DNA of 64,000 nt from JANQIO01 sp965229625 (GTDB lineage: Bacteria > Pseudomonadota > Gammaproteobacteria > Pseudomonadales > Halieaceae), in the NCBI GenBank assembly GCA_965229625.1, contig CBDDJJ010000002.1, forward strand, positions 682,001 through 746,000, written 5' to 3'. Position 1 is the stretch's first letter. Each line of letters begins with the position of its first letter. The notes below the pieces were generated by a model. That model was not told where the DNA came from. It made no database searches and saw only the letters and a program-made list of their open reading frames with translations. The position numbers and the translations under genes were made by a program. Positions 8,690 to 21,068 of the stretch are shown one piece after another.

Positions 8690-9825
8690 ATGATGAAAGA
8701 GCATATTCCCCACTCAATCAAACAGATCTGTATCAAGGCACTGGTACTGCTAACCCTGAGCTCCAGCCATGCGAGCGCAGACCTTGCAGCCGATCTGTTG
8801 GAAAAACGGGCCGGGCTTCTGAATGAAATAGCCCGGCTTGAATCCCTTTCCAGCGCCGGCACGCTAGAAGATGGGGATTTGTTCCGGCTCGGCAAGCTCT
8901 ACTACGCAAGCCGAGACTTCGAACAGGATATCTACCAGCGCAATCGCCTGGCGGTGCAAGCTGGCAAGTACTTCTTCCGCTACAAGCAGTTCGCCGGTCT
9001 GCTGGCCCAGAAGAACATCGGGCTTTTCTGCATTGATCGTGTACGGCGTTCGCCGGCGGAAGGCCGTGACCCGGGTAAAGAATACCGCCACTGCTCGGTA
9101 CTGGTGTCCACTTACTTTACCGCGGATGGCGCGTTAAAGCCCGATTTCACAATGGAGCGCATTATCCTCGCGGCTATGGCAGATGAACTGATCTACGATA
9201 TGGCCAATCGCTACCTGAGCTGGCGCGCTGATGACTTGCTGTCGCTCGCCACGGCGTTGCGGGAGAATCGACTTGCACCGCGAGATCCCGCTGACGTGCA
9301 GCGCGCTCTTCGCATGAACCTGGACAAGCGCTTCACTGAGGCCCTGGCCGGTGACTCAGAGCGCCTACGCAAGACGGCGCTGGAGGGTGTCTACCTCCTC
9401 GACAAGATGATATTGGCGGCGGCGGAAGGTAGCCGACAGAACCTGCTGGAGCAGAGGGAACAACTGATGCTTACCGACTCTGGCCGCGAAGCACTCGCAC
9501 TGAAGGTGGTCGATGAAATCCTGGGGCTCGCGGAGCGTGCCCGCTCCGCGGTGACTGCCCACCGGATCGTTAACGGCGGCCTGCCGTCAGATCTCGAGGA
9601 AACAGGTTTCGCTGACGAAGACCAGCTCGACTATGTGGCGGGAATTTCCATGCAGTCTAACCACCTCGCTGTCAGTCTTTCCGGCAGTGGAGAACTGCCA
9701 CCGTCCATGCGTGGTCAGCGCATCGTATGGTCACTGGAAAAGCAGGGTACTCGTGTGAACGTGCAGTGCTCGCCGCACACTACGCTCGAGAAACGTTCTC
9801 TCAGGGTAGCGCTGGGCTGCCCAAG

Positions 9826-9829
<4 letters not shown>
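8690..9829 (+). CDS. Secreted protein: helical N-domain plus type IV pilin-like C-terminus
   Basis: 379 residues with a signal peptide (LVLLTLSSSHASA, cleavage near residue 30). Residues ~31-265 are charged and mostly helical, matching no family I know. Residues ~275-379 follow the pattern of a type IV pilin globular domain: an amphipathic helix with ARSAVTAHRIVNGGLPSD, then short beta-strand-like stretches, GQRIVWSL, and a C-terminal cysteine pair (C360, C377) like the pilin D-loop. There is no prepilin peptidase site, so it is not itself a pilin. It is convergent with the large hybrid kinase and shares its CTAG stop. Function unknown. Confidence 0.7.
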
Positions 9830-13104
<3,275 letters not shown>

Positions 13105-13205
13105 CCGTGGGGAATACGGGCTTCCCCAAGCCCAAATGCGTCGATACTCTGGGAGAAGACATAGGCTGCCTTTTCTGAGGTGTTTAACGCTTATCGACGC
13201 AGCCG

Positions 13206-13721
13206 CTAGCTTCTTGAATCGATAACCCGCACGTAGAGCTGCGGTGATTGCCCGGGAGAAGCCGGCGTACCGTAGACCCGCCGCCCAGGTGTCGGCGTGG
13301 GCCCAAGTACCTGCAACCACTCACCCAACGGACCTGAGATCACAGAGTCATACTGTCTCTGGCCATCCCTGCTTTTCTGGTAAAAGCTGATCTTGAGCCT
13401 GACGCTGTCACCATCCACCTCAGGCGTAACTTGCACGCTGTCTACCTCGGCCGGCACAGTCTCCACCTGCGTCCAGCGCCAGCCCCCGGCCCTGAGCTCA
13501 TAGTCGCGTCCACTTTCCACCCGCAGTGTGACGGTTGCACCGGATACAACCCGCAATGAACCCCAGGCGGGGATCGACTCGCTGGTATAGACACGGCTCT
13601 GTGACTGACGCTCTGCACTGAAGTCGATCCGCAGTGATTCCTCAGCCGCTGCGGTACTGGAGAACAGCATTGCCAGGCAACCGGCCACCGCGGCGGCGGG
13701 AATGAGAAGCTTCGTCTTCAT
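13206..13721 (-). CDS. Small secreted protein, secretin/NolW-like
   Basis: 171 residues with a clear signal peptide ending STAAA (residue ~26). The body has a pattern I associate with short secretin-like periplasmic proteins: LRVVSGATVTLRVESG, then QVTPEVDGDSVRLKISF, then SGPLGEWLQVLG. There is no membrane-spanning secretin beta-barrel, so a pore is not expected. It is divergent from pomA and ~100 bp upstream of the hybrid kinase on the same strand. A role in the cell envelope around the motor is only a guess; the family assignment is from memory and moderate. Confidence 0.55.
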   Translation of the reverse strand: MKTKLLIPAAAVAGCLAMLFSSTAAAEESLRIDFSAERQSQSRVYTSESIPAWGSLRVVSGATVTLRVESGRDYELRAGGWRWTQVETVPAEVDSVQVTPEVDGDSVRLKISFYQKSRDGQRQYDSVISGPLGEWLQVLGPTPTPGRRVYGTPASPGQSPQLYVRVIDSRS

Positions 13722-13760
13722 GGGTGACCATCATAGCCCAAAGGATTCGAAAAAAATTAC

Positions 13761-13787
13761 TGTAGATTTCCCGAAAGCTGCCGATAC
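13761..13787 (+). promoter_or_regulatory. Candidate sigma-28 (FliA) promoter of pomA-pomB-PilZ
   Basis: TGTAGATT, 11 bases, GCCGATAC. The -10 matches 7 of 8 and spacing is exact, but the -35 matches only 5 of 8. It lies 41 bases before the GTG start of pomA at 13829. Confidence 0.5.
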
Positions 13788-13828
13788 GTAAGTGAATACA
13801 CAAATCCATCAGTGATTGAGGAAAGTCT

Positions 13829-14611
13829 GTGGATCTGGCAACGCTTCTGGGTTTTCTCGGCGCATTTGGTGTAGTTGCTGCCGCCGTTGTTTTTGGTGGC
13901 TCGCCGACCGTTTTCGTCAACATTCCTTCGATTCTGATTGTGCTCGGCGGCACTTTCCTGGTGGTGCTGATGAAGTTCAGCCTCGCCCAGTTCCTGGGCG
14001 CCTTCAAGGTGGCCACTCGAGCATTCATCTTCAAGCTGGAGCAGGCTGAAGACGTGATCCCACAGATCATTGAGCTGTCCAATATGGCTCGCAAAGATGG
14101 AGTGCTGGCTCTGGAACAGGCCGAAATCAGCAGCCCGTTCCTGAAACAGGGCGTGGATATGCTGATCGACGGCAGCAAGCCAGAGGTCATCAAAACCCTC
14201 ATGGTCAAAGACATGCAGCTCACCGTCGAGCGCCACCGCTGGGGCGCCAAGGTGTTCGAAGCTTCTGGAGACGTGGCCCCGGCCATGGGCATGATCGGCA
14301 CACTGATCGGACTGGTACAGATGCTGTCCTCGATGGACGACCCCAAGTCGATCGGACCCGCCATGGCGGTTGCGCTGCTGACGACACTGTATGGCGCCGT
14401 TTTCGCCAACATGGTGGCCCTGCCCATCGCCGACAAGCTGGCAATGCGCAAGGTGGAAGAAGGTCGCTTCAAGTCAATCTGCATCGACGGCGTGATGGGG
14501 ATTGCCGAGGGCCAGAATCCTAGGGTACTGGAGCCCATGCTGAAGACTTACCTTGCACCCGCCCGGCGCAAGGGCAGCGGCGACAGCGAAGACCAGAAAC
14601 AGGCCGCCTAG
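13829..14611 (+). CDS. pomA: Flagellar stator subunit PomA/MotA (sodium type)
   Basis: 260 residues, four membrane spans, GTG start with GAGGAAAG 7 bases upstream. It begins DLATLLGFLGAFGVVAAA and contains the stator loop RHRWGAKVFEASGDVAPAMG. The Pro-containing spans DVAPAMGMIGTLIGLVQM and AMAVALLTTLYGAVFANM line the ion channel. With PomB it forms the 5:2 stator that converts ion flow into torque on FliG. Sodium use is inferred mainly from its PomB partner. A cytoplasmic C-tail rich in Lys/Asp/Gln is present. First gene of pomA-pomB-PilZ, with a candidate sigma-28 promoter. Confidence 0.95.
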   Translation: MDLATLLGFLGAFGVVAAAVVFGGSPTVFVNIPSILIVLGGTFLVVLMKFSLAQFLGAFKVATRAFIFKLEQAEDVIPQIIELSNMARKDGVLALEQAEISSPFLKQGVDMLIDGSKPEVIKTLMVKDMQLTVERHRWGAKVFEASGDVAPAMGMIGTLIGLVQMLSSMDDPKSIGPAMAVALLTTLYGAVFANMVALPIADKLAMRKVEEGRFKSICIDGVMGIAEGQNPRVLEPMLKTYLAPARRKGSGDSEDQKQAA

Positions 14612-14623
14612 CGGATCGTCGAT

Positions 14624-15622
14624 ATGACCGACTTCGCGATTGAGGAAGAGGAAAGCAGCGGCGGTGCGGGCTGGATGGCCACCTTCGCTGACCTGATGTC
14701 ACTGCTGATGTGCTTCTTTGTATTGCTGCTGTCATTTTCCGAGATGGACGTGCAGAAGTACAAGCAGATAGCGGGCTCAATGAAGCAAGCCTTCGGCGTT
14801 CAGAACGAGGTCGAGGTCAAAGACATCCCCAAGGGCACCAGTGTCATCGCGCAGGAATTCAGCGCCGGGCGCCCCGACAATACACCGATAAACAAAGTTC
14901 AGCAGCAGACCACGGACACCACCAAGGCCACGCTGGACGTGCGCAGCAGGCCGCCCGGCGAGCAGGACACCAAGGGCGAAGGTGCTGCGGACGCTGCCGC
15001 CGCAGAAGCAGTGATGCGTGAGTTGCTCAGGCGCGAATCGGCAGAAACCGCAGGCATGCTCAGCCAGGAACTCAGCGATGAGATCAGCGCTGGCAAGATC
15101 GACGTGGAGTCCGGCCTGAGTACGGTGACCATTAGAATTCGGGAACGGGGCTCTTTTCCCTCCGGTTCGGCCACACTGAACGCCGACTTTCTACCGGTAA
15201 TGGCCAACCTGCGCGAGGTGCTGAGGTCCGTCAAAGGAAAGATCGCCGTTGAAGGCCACACTGACGATATCCCCATCAACACTGCGCGCTTCCGCTCCAA
15301 CTGGGATCTGTCAACCGAGCGCGCGCTATCTGTGGCCCATGAGCTGTTCAAGGACCAGCAGATCGGCGCCGAACGCTTCATGGTTGTCGGTTATGCGGCG
15401 ACCCGGCCACTGGCCGCGAACGACGACTGGAGAAGCCGCGCTCAGAACCGTCGCGTGGAAATAGTCATCCGGCGCGGACTGGAAGACGCCGAGTCTACAG
15501 ATATTGACGCCCTGACACGTGAGCAACCTGATCTCCTCAAACAGGTGGAAATGTCCGAGACGAAAACCATCAGAGAAGTCTCCGAGCGCGACGACGAGGC
15601 CTACGAGGTAGTCAACCCATGA
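14624..15622 (+). CDS. pomB: Flagellar stator subunit PomB/MotB (sodium type)
   Basis: 332 residues. One membrane helix near residues 18-43, TFADLMSLLMCFFVLLLS, carries the essential ion-binding Asp and the Cys typical of PomB. The plug and linker follow, then an OmpA-like peptidoglycan-binding domain at ~190-290 (VEGHTDDIPI, SNWDLSTERALSVA, NRRVEIVIRR). The helix and the following SEMDVQKYKQIAGSMKQAFG are very close to the Vibrio PomB pattern as I remember it, which is the main reason for calling a sodium motor. Its last codons overlap the PilZ gene by 4 bases. Confidence 0.95.
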   Translation: MTDFAIEEEESSGGAGWMATFADLMSLLMCFFVLLLSFSEMDVQKYKQIAGSMKQAFGVQNEVEVKDIPKGTSVIAQEFSAGRPDNTPINKVQQQTTDTTKATLDVRSRPPGEQDTKGEGAADAAAAEAVMRELLRRESAETAGMLSQELSDEISAGKIDVESGLSTVTIRIRERGSFPSGSATLNADFLPVMANLREVLRSVKGKIAVEGHTDDIPINTARFRSNWDLSTERALSVAHELFKDQQIGAERFMVVGYAATRPLAANDDWRSRAQNRRVEIVIRRGLEDAESTDIDALTREQPDLLKQVEMSETKTIREVSERDDEAYEVVNP

Positions 15623-16197
15623 TTGATGCCGCAGCAGAGCGTCGACGCTACTTCCGGATTGATGACCACGTACGGCTGCGCTACGAAGTTATCAGGAGCC
15701 TTCGCCACCTGCCTGGCCATGAGCCGAGCCGGGACGGAGCGCCCGAAAGGGTCCTGCTCGATGAGCTGGAGAGCGAGTTCAACAGCAGTCTCAATACACT
15801 GTGGCGGGAGAACCCGGTGGCGGCGAGGGCACTGGCACAGCTCAACCGCAAGCTGGACCTGATCAGCAGCGGAGAAAAGCTGGGGGGCGTTGGTGTTACC
15901 GCCCTGGTTACCGAGCCGACCCCGGTCAACATCAGCGGCTGCGGGATCGCCTTCGAGGTAACAGAGACGCTCAAGCGGGGCCAGTTGCTCGACCTGCACC
16001 TGACCCTGCTGCCTTCTGAAACGAACCTGCGTTTGGTGGCACGTATCGTGGACCTGGAGCCCCTGCGAAAGAACCAGGGCGACGAGCGCTACCTGCTGCG
16101 TGCAGAATTTGCAGACCAGGAGTCCCGGCAGCAGGACACGCTAATCTCGCATATCGTACAGCGGCAGCACGCATTGCGTTCGGCGGGAGACGGGTAA
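15619..16197 (+). CDS. PilZ-domain c-di-GMP receptor coupled to the stator genes
   Basis: 192 residues, start overlapping the pomB stop (ATGA). It has the PilZ c-di-GMP-binding elements: an Arg-rich motif in ERRRYFRIDDHVRLRYE near the N-terminus and NISGCG (the (D/N)xSxxG motif) at about residue 98. The c-di-GMP loop lies unusually far from the second motif, with a ~75-residue helical insert between. Translational coupling to pomAB suggests it tunes the sodium stator when c-di-GMP rises, as stator-linked PilZ proteins do elsewhere; that role is inferred. Confidence 0.85.
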   Translation: MIDAAAERRRYFRIDDHVRLRYEVIRSLRHLPGHEPSRDGAPERVLLDELESEFNSSLNTLWRENPVAARALAQLNRKLDLISSGEKLGGVGVTALVTEPTPVNISGCGIAFEVTETLKRGQLLDLHLTLLPSETNLRLVARIVDLEPLRKNQGDERYLLRAEFADQESRQQDTLISHIVQRQHALRSAGDG

Positions 16198-16331
16198 GCC
16201 AAAAAGAGCCGGGGCGGCATGGGCAACAAGCCAGCGAGACAGGTGATGAAGCAACTAAACAAAGCCTTGTTTTATATAACTTGCTCCGCCGCGCAGTATC
16301 CCCTAACTTAGCGGCCAGAAGGACACCGGCG

Positions 16332-18821
16332 ATGCAGTACCCCTCAGACGCGGGTAGATCAAGGACCGAGATTCTCCAGGGCCCCCATGCTCAAGCTTCC
16401 CAAGTCATGACACCGGAAAAGACACCCGGCTTTCAGAATATATGCGAGCCCAGCTCCGTTTCGATTGGCAGCGGCAGCGGTGAGGGCGTGATTTACTGGC
16501 AGCTCGTTCCGCCGGTGGATACGGAGAGTCATTGCGAGGCACAGGTCCAGGGGCTGCGCAACGGCCTGCAGATGAGTTTCTGCAACGATGACCTGGCGTC
16601 TATCCTCGGCGTGAAAAGCACCGAAGCACTGCTGGCAAAAAACGGGATAGACACCCTCAAGGCTATCGGTGTTGAGGGCAAACTCCAGGAAATGGTCGAG
16701 TCCAACTACCAACTGGAAGAGTTTCTCGTGGTGCACGGCAACGCATCCGGCAGGGAGCGCAGCTACCGCGTTAACACGCACTGCATCATCCAGGATGGTT
16801 TGTTGATAGGCGTCTGGAACAGTCTTCGCGACGATACCGAACGCCTGCAGCACGCCCGGGAACTCGAGATGTCCCAAAAGCTCCTGTCCGACAGCCAGAC
16901 CATGGCCGGCGTCGGCACCTGGTGTAGCGATTTCCACGGCAATTTCGAGTTTCAATCTCCGCAAGTTGCAAAGCACTTCGGGCTCCCGCCGGATCGGGAA
17001 TACCCATTTTTCGAGACGATTGAGCGCGTTCACCTTGCAGATCGAGAGCGACTGTTAGCTACGCGCGAAGCAGCCATGCGCAGTGACGAGGTCCAGCGGG
17101 TTGAATTCCGGGTATTGGACGACGACGGCGCCGTACGCTACCTGCTTGCGACCTCGCGCAGCACCTTCGACGAGCAGGGGCAGCCGCAGCGTTGGATGGG
17201 TAGTGTTCAGGACATATCTCGCTACAAGCTGCAGTCCGAGGCCAGGGAAAGTCAGTACCTGTACCTCCCCGACCCCCTCTTCAGCATCAAGTTGGACGTT
17301 CTCATGGACACCAACATGGAACCCGGCGCCCAGATCAAGCACGTTTACGAGCATGCGCGTCTTGTCGACTGCAACCATGCACTGGCGAAGGTGCTGGGCC
17401 GAGAGCGCGAGGACATACTCGGTGCGCGCCCTGGATTTCTTGCATCCTTCTGGGAGGAATTTGGGCTGAAGTTTTGCCGCGAGGGATACCACCTGGAGAA
17501 GCAACGCTTCAGTGTCAGTGCGCCTGACGGAGATTCGACGCTGTGGTTCGAAGTCAATCTCACCGGGGTTGTCGAGCACGATGCACTGGCACGGATCTGG
17601 GTGCACTGCCGGGACATTACCGAACAGGTCCAGATGCGTATGAGCCTTGAGGATGTCGTCAAAGCACGTACCGAAGCCCTGCAAAAGGAAATCCAGATCC
17701 GCCGTCGGAACAACGAGAAACTGCGCAAGCAGGCGGTCCTTGTCACCCATATGTCTGAAGCGGTGATCGTTACCAATCCTGATCGGTGCATCGGCGAGTG
17801 GAACAATGGCGCCGAGGGCATGTTTGGCTTCAGCCGGGATGAGGCCAATGGGAGGCAGCTCGATGAACTACTCGGTCTGGGGCCGGACTCCATGGGAATG
17901 GGTGGCGACGAGGAATCCTGGATGGAAACCATGGATGGCTGGCGCGGTGAGTTGACCTGTATATGCAAAGATGGAGCCGAAATGATCTGCGAGTCCAGCG
18001 TCACCTTGCTGGATGACGACGAAGGCCAGCCGCTGTCACTCATCCATGTAATCCGGGACGTGGGTGAACGCAAACGACAGGAGGAAGAACTGGCTACAAG
18101 CAAGGCGGCAGCGGTGCGCGCCAACCTTGCCAAGACCCGTTTCATTCGCGGGCTGAGTCACGAGATGCGCACACCCCTGAATGCTATTCTCGGATTCGAG
18201 CAGCTTCTGGAGCGCCTACCAGAGCAACCGCTGAGCCAGAGACAACTGAACTACCTGCGCCAGATTCGTTCCGGTGGTGAACACCTGCTTGAACTGGTGA
18301 ATGAGGTGTTGGACCTCGCCAGGATCGAGGCCGGGGAGATCGGCATGGAGCCGGAAGTACTCGATCTTGGCAAGCTTATCGACGAGTGCCTGCAGCTGCT
18401 GCGGCCGCAGGCTGAAGAGCGGGAAGTTTCTATCAGCGGGAACTACCACGACGGCGGGCAGATCATTGCCGACCCTAAACGGCTCAAGCAGATACTGTTC
18501 AACCTCATGTCAAACGGCGTGAAGTACAACAGCAGGCCGGGGACTCTCGACGTCAGCGTCACCGTGACTGCCGATCACCGTGTGCGCATCAGTGTGTCAG
18601 ACAGCGGCCCGGGAATTCCCGAGGAATCCCTGGAGAGCCTCTACGAACCTTTCAATCGCCTTGATGTAGCAGACATAGACACCAACGGCACCGGTCTCGG
18701 CCTTACCATCACTCGTGAGCTGGTAACGGCTATGCAGGGCGAAATGGGCGTGAACAGCGTTCCAGGCAAGGGGTCCGAGTTCTGGATCGTACTGGATCGG
18801 ATGCCTGACAGCGGCAACTGA
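16332..18821 (+). CDS. Multi-PAS sensor histidine kinase
   Basis: 829 residues from ATG 16332, chosen because AAGGA lies 8 bases upstream (an in-frame TTG at 16281 adds 17 residues). Soluble, with about four PAS/PAC modules (roughly 50-190, 195-315, 330-450, 480-600). HisKA has FIRGLSHEMRTPLNAILGF and the ATPase domain has LFNLMSNGVKYN, DSGPGIPEE and GTGLGLTITRELV. There is no receiver or Hpt, so it needs an external response regulator, and none is encoded next to it. Lies between the pomAB-PilZ operon and a SPOR protein. Input signals are unknown. Confidence 0.88.
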   Translation: MQYPSDAGRSRTEILQGPHAQASQVMTPEKTPGFQNICEPSSVSIGSGSGEGVIYWQLVPPVDTESHCEAQVQGLRNGLQMSFCNDDLASILGVKSTEALLAKNGIDTLKAIGVEGKLQEMVESNYQLEEFLVVHGNASGRERSYRVNTHCIIQDGLLIGVWNSLRDDTERLQHARELEMSQKLLSDSQTMAGVGTWCSDFHGNFEFQSPQVAKHFGLPPDREYPFFETIERVHLADRERLLATREAAMRSDEVQRVEFRVLDDDGAVRYLLATSRSTFDEQGQPQRWMGSVQDISRYKLQSEARESQYLYLPDPLFSIKLDVLMDTNMEPGAQIKHVYEHARLVDCNHALAKVLGREREDILGARPGFLASFWEEFGLKFCREGYHLEKQRFSVSAPDGDSTLWFEVNLTGVVEHDALARIWVHCRDITEQVQMRMSLEDVVKARTEALQKEIQIRRRNNEKLRKQAVLVTHMSEAVIVTNPDRCIGEWNNGAEGMFGFSRDEANGRQLDELLGLGPDSMGMGGDEESWMETMDGWRGELTCICKDGAEMICESSVTLLDDDEGQPLSLIHVIRDVGERKRQEEELATSKAAAVRANLAKTRFIRGLSHEMRTPLNAILGFEQLLERLPEQPLSQRQLNYLRQIRSGGEHLLELVNEVLDLARIEAGEIGMEPEVLDLGKLIDECLQLLRPQAEEREVSISGNYHDGGQIIADPKRLKQILFNLMSNGVKYNSRPGTLDVSVTVTADHRVRISVSDSGPGIPEESLESLYEPFNRLDVADIDTNGTGLGLTITRELVTAMQGEMGVNSVPGKGSEFWIVLDRMPDSGN

Positions 18822-18835
18822 GGTATTGTTGGGGC

Positions 18836-19735
18836 ATGGACACCCCGGACAAGAATGCTCATCTCAGCCCCTTGCTCTCAGACATCCAGGACTACGGCCC
18901 AGGTGATGGCAACGGGTCGGAGCGCGACGCTGAACTGGGCGCGCGAACGGAGAATGTTAGCGCAGACCTGAGCGATGGTCCGGCGCAGTCCGCCCCGGCT
19001 CATCCTGACCACGGCGGCCGCTGGAGATTCTATGGCCTCTGGGCGCTGTGTTTTATTACCTTGTTTGGCGGCTTCGGCGCCTTTGTGTGGCAGCAGCTAC
19101 GAGTCGACGAACTGCGGGCCGAGCTGCATCAATCCAGGATGGATTCACAGCTTGCCTCCAGGCTGGCGGCAGAGGATACAGCAAACCTGAGAGCAGCCCT
19201 CACGTCACTGGAGGAGGACAAGCTCGCACTGGAGTCAGCGCTGGCAGAGGCACGGAGCGTCGACCCCGCTGCGCCTGCAGTAGCCCAGACGAGCGATGGC
19301 AATGATGTGACGCCTGATGAGACCGTCAGCCAACAGGCGATGGCGCTTGCGGACCCAGAAAGCAGCGCGGCGAGCACTGCCCCCGTAAGCGGAGATTCGG
19401 CAAGGCGGGCACAGGTCTCTGCCCCAGTTGAAAAGCCGGCTGCTGTCCCTGCGCCAGAACCTGCCGCGGAAACCACCAGCACACCGGCAGCCCCGGAGCA
19501 GTCAGATTGGTATGTCAATGTCAGCACCGTCAGTTCCAGAGCAGCCGCACAAAGCTGGCTCGCAGAGCACACAGACTCACCGGAAAACACCGAGGTTGTG
19601 GCTATAGAGCGTGCCGGCCAGACCCTGTTCAGGATCAGGATTGGTGGTTACAGCAACCGCGAAGAGGCGCGATCCGCCGCATCACGCTTTGGTCAGCAAT
19701 GGCAGATTGAGAGCATCTGGGTAAGCGAAGACTAG
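18836..19735 (+). CDS. Bitopic membrane protein with C-terminal SPOR domain
   Basis: 299 residues: a cytoplasmic acidic N-terminus (1-62), one membrane helix (~65-86, FYGLWALCFITLFGGFGAFV), a short coiled coil (~88-135), then an Ala/Pro/Thr-rich linker. The SPOR domain at ~221-299 has DWYVNVSTVSSRAAAQSWL and TLFRIRIGGYSNREEARSA. SPOR domains bind denuded peptidoglycan glycan strands at septa or poles. In a flagellar locus it could mark the cell pole or help the rotor or stator contact the wall, which is inferred. Its stop TAG shares CTAG with the convergent gene. Confidence 0.85.
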   Translation: MDTPDKNAHLSPLLSDIQDYGPGDGNGSERDAELGARTENVSADLSDGPAQSAPAHPDHGGRWRFYGLWALCFITLFGGFGAFVWQQLRVDELRAELHQSRMDSQLASRLAAEDTANLRAALTSLEEDKLALESALAEARSVDPAAPAVAQTSDGNDVTPDETVSQQAMALADPESSAASTAPVSGDSARRAQVSAPVEKPAAVPAPEPAAETTSTPAAPEQSDWYVNVSTVSSRAAAQSWLAEHTDSPENTEVVAIERAGQTLFRIRIGGYSNREEARSAASRFGQQWQIESIWVSED

Positions 19736-20331
19736 CTGCACACTCCCAGTGCGACCGACTGTCGGTGGTACCTGAAAATCAGCTTTTCCAGTAGCTGCTG
19801 TAAATGCTCGCCCGGCAGCACCAGTTTTATCTGCCAGGATTGCTTACTGCTATCCGTCGCCAGGTGCCCATGCAATACCAGCGGCACGGCCGCCAGAGGG
19901 CTGAGGTATAGCTCCACTCGCACCGGTGTGGGTTCGGCGTCTCGCGCGGCTTGTGCCAGGGTCCCGATCGTCGACGAGTCCAGTCCATCTTCCATTTCTC
20001 CAGACAGTTGTTCCGGCGTCAGCGTCACGGAGGCTGGCGCAGGGAGCGGTTTGCCGCCGACCATAGCCTGCTGCAGGCAGCTGAGTATCAAGTCCAGCTT
20101 GAGTTCGATTCGCTGCAGTTCAGCACTCTCGATGTCCCGACCATCCACTTCGTGGTGATCCTGCAGTGCGATGCAGGCACGCAGCAGTAGTTCGTTGCCA
20201 GCGACCTGCTGGAGCATGGCGCTCATATCCGGCAGCGCCGCTACCGGAGAAAGGCGCAGGGGGAGTCTTTGCCGGTAGGTGAGTCCCGCGCCGGAATCGC
20301 GCTGTCCGGGGATATCACTCCCCTGTGTCAT
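19732..20331 (-). CDS. Atypical PilZ-like protein at the end of the fliD-fliS operon
   Basis: 199 residues. The N-terminus TYRQRLPLRLSP and the C-terminal beta-rich segment (TPVRVELYLSPLAAVPLVL to WQIKLVLPGEHLQQLLEKLI) resemble divergent PilZ proteins found beside fliS/fliT in other gammaproteobacteria, such as Xanthomonas relatives. I do not see the RxxxR or (D/N)xSxxG c-di-GMP-binding motifs, so ligand binding is doubtful. Its ATG overlaps the stop of the fliT-like gene by 4 bases, so it is last in fliD-fliS-fliT-like-PilZ. Family assignment moderate. Confidence 0.6.
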   Translation of the reverse strand: MTQGSDIPGQRDSGAGLTYRQRLPLRLSPVAALPDMSAMLQQVAGNELLLRACIALQDHHEVDGRDIESAELQRIELKLDLILSCLQQAMVGGKPLPAPASVTLTPEQLSGEMEDGLDSSTIGTLAQAARDAEPTPVRVELYLSPLAAVPLVLHGHLATDSSKQSWQIKLVLPGEHLQQLLEKLIFRYHRQSVALGVCS

Positions 20332-20657
20332 CCCTTGAGTCCCCGGACCATGCCATAGGCACCCGTGCTGCCGCGGCGATGCCTGAGGCCGGCAATGTCA
20401 TCCATCACCGCGCTGCGCGCATAGGACACTTGCTCAACCAGACGACTGTTCAGACTCAGCAACAGCGCGATGGCCTCGGTGACGCGCTCCGACGAATCAG
20501 CATCCAGCGAAGGGCCAAAACAGCGCTCCATACGCTGCTGCCGTTCCTGCGCGAGCAGTTCCAGTCCATCCCAGTCCTCGGCACCCGCACAGGCGAGCAT
20601 ACGCTCGGTACACTGCAGCAGGTCTGCCAGGCGCTGCTCGACACCGGCGTCAGACAC
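20328..20657 (-). CDS. fliT: FliT-like flagellar chaperone
   Basis: About 109 residues, small and helical: RLADLLQCTERMLACAG, DWDGLELLAQERQQRMERCF, then a long helix ending in LNSRLVEQVSYARSAVM. Size, helices and position directly after fliS fit FliT-type export chaperones, which hold FliD (and in enterics inhibit FlhDC). The GTG at 20657 is preferred: it has GGAG 7 bases upstream and overlaps the fliS stop by 8 bases. The frame is open further upstream inside fliS. Confidence 0.7.
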   Translation of the reverse strand: MSDAGVEQRLADLLQCTERMLACAGAEDWDGLELLAQERQQRMERCFGPSLDADSSERVTEAIALLLSLNSRLVEQVSYARSAVMDDIAGLRHRRGSTGAYGMVRGLKG

Positions 20658-21048
20658 GACGCTGCTCCGCGGGTGCGATGCCATCCCAGCCGGCCTTGAG
20701 CTCAATCACCAGGCGGGTGACCTCGTCAATCGCCGCTCCATCAGATTCGGTATTGGCATGCAGTAGCCGTAGCTCCATATGGTTGTACAGGTCTACCAGC
20801 CTGCCACCCAATTCGGCGGCCTGTGACTGATCAACACTGGCACGCAGGCAGTCGACAATAGCAATACTGCGGGAAATGGCTTCTCCCTTCTGCTGTACCT
20901 GTCCACGCTCTATGAAGCCACGGGCTCGAGCAAGCCGCTCCAGCAAGCCGTCGAAGAGCATGGCCACCAGCGTGTGAGGGTCGGCGCTATCGACCTGGCT
21001 GGTCACGCCCACCTGTTTGAACTGCTCCAATGCAGCGAAATGATTCAT
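20650..21048 (-). CDS. fliS: Flagellin export chaperone FliS
   Basis: 132 residues, all-helical. The FliS pattern is clear: DPHTLVAMLFDGLLERLARARGFIE, then KGEAISRSIAIVDCLRASVD, and LVDLYNHMELRLLHANTESD. It binds the C-terminal disordered tail of flagellin in the cytoplasm to prevent premature assembly and deliver it to FlhA. Follows fliD by 20 bases, with TCCTCC (minus-strand GGAGGA) upstream. Confidence 0.95.
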   Translation of the reverse strand: MNHFAALEQFKQVGVTSQVDSADPHTLVAMLFDGLLERLARARGFIERGQVQQKGEAISRSIAIVDCLRASVDQSQAAELGGRLVDLYNHMELRLLHANTESDGAAIDEVTRLVIELKAGWDGIAPAEQRRV

Positions 21049-21068
21049 CCGAGTATCTCCTCCTGGGT

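Noticed and set aside
13105..13320. N-terminal extension of the BarA-like kinase
   Set aside because: Would overlap the secreted-protein gene by 115 bp and has no start codon between 13205 and 13104.
13642..14538. 298-codon minus-strand frame over pomA
   Set aside because: Shadow of pomA; Ser-rich translation with no domain, and pomA is certain.
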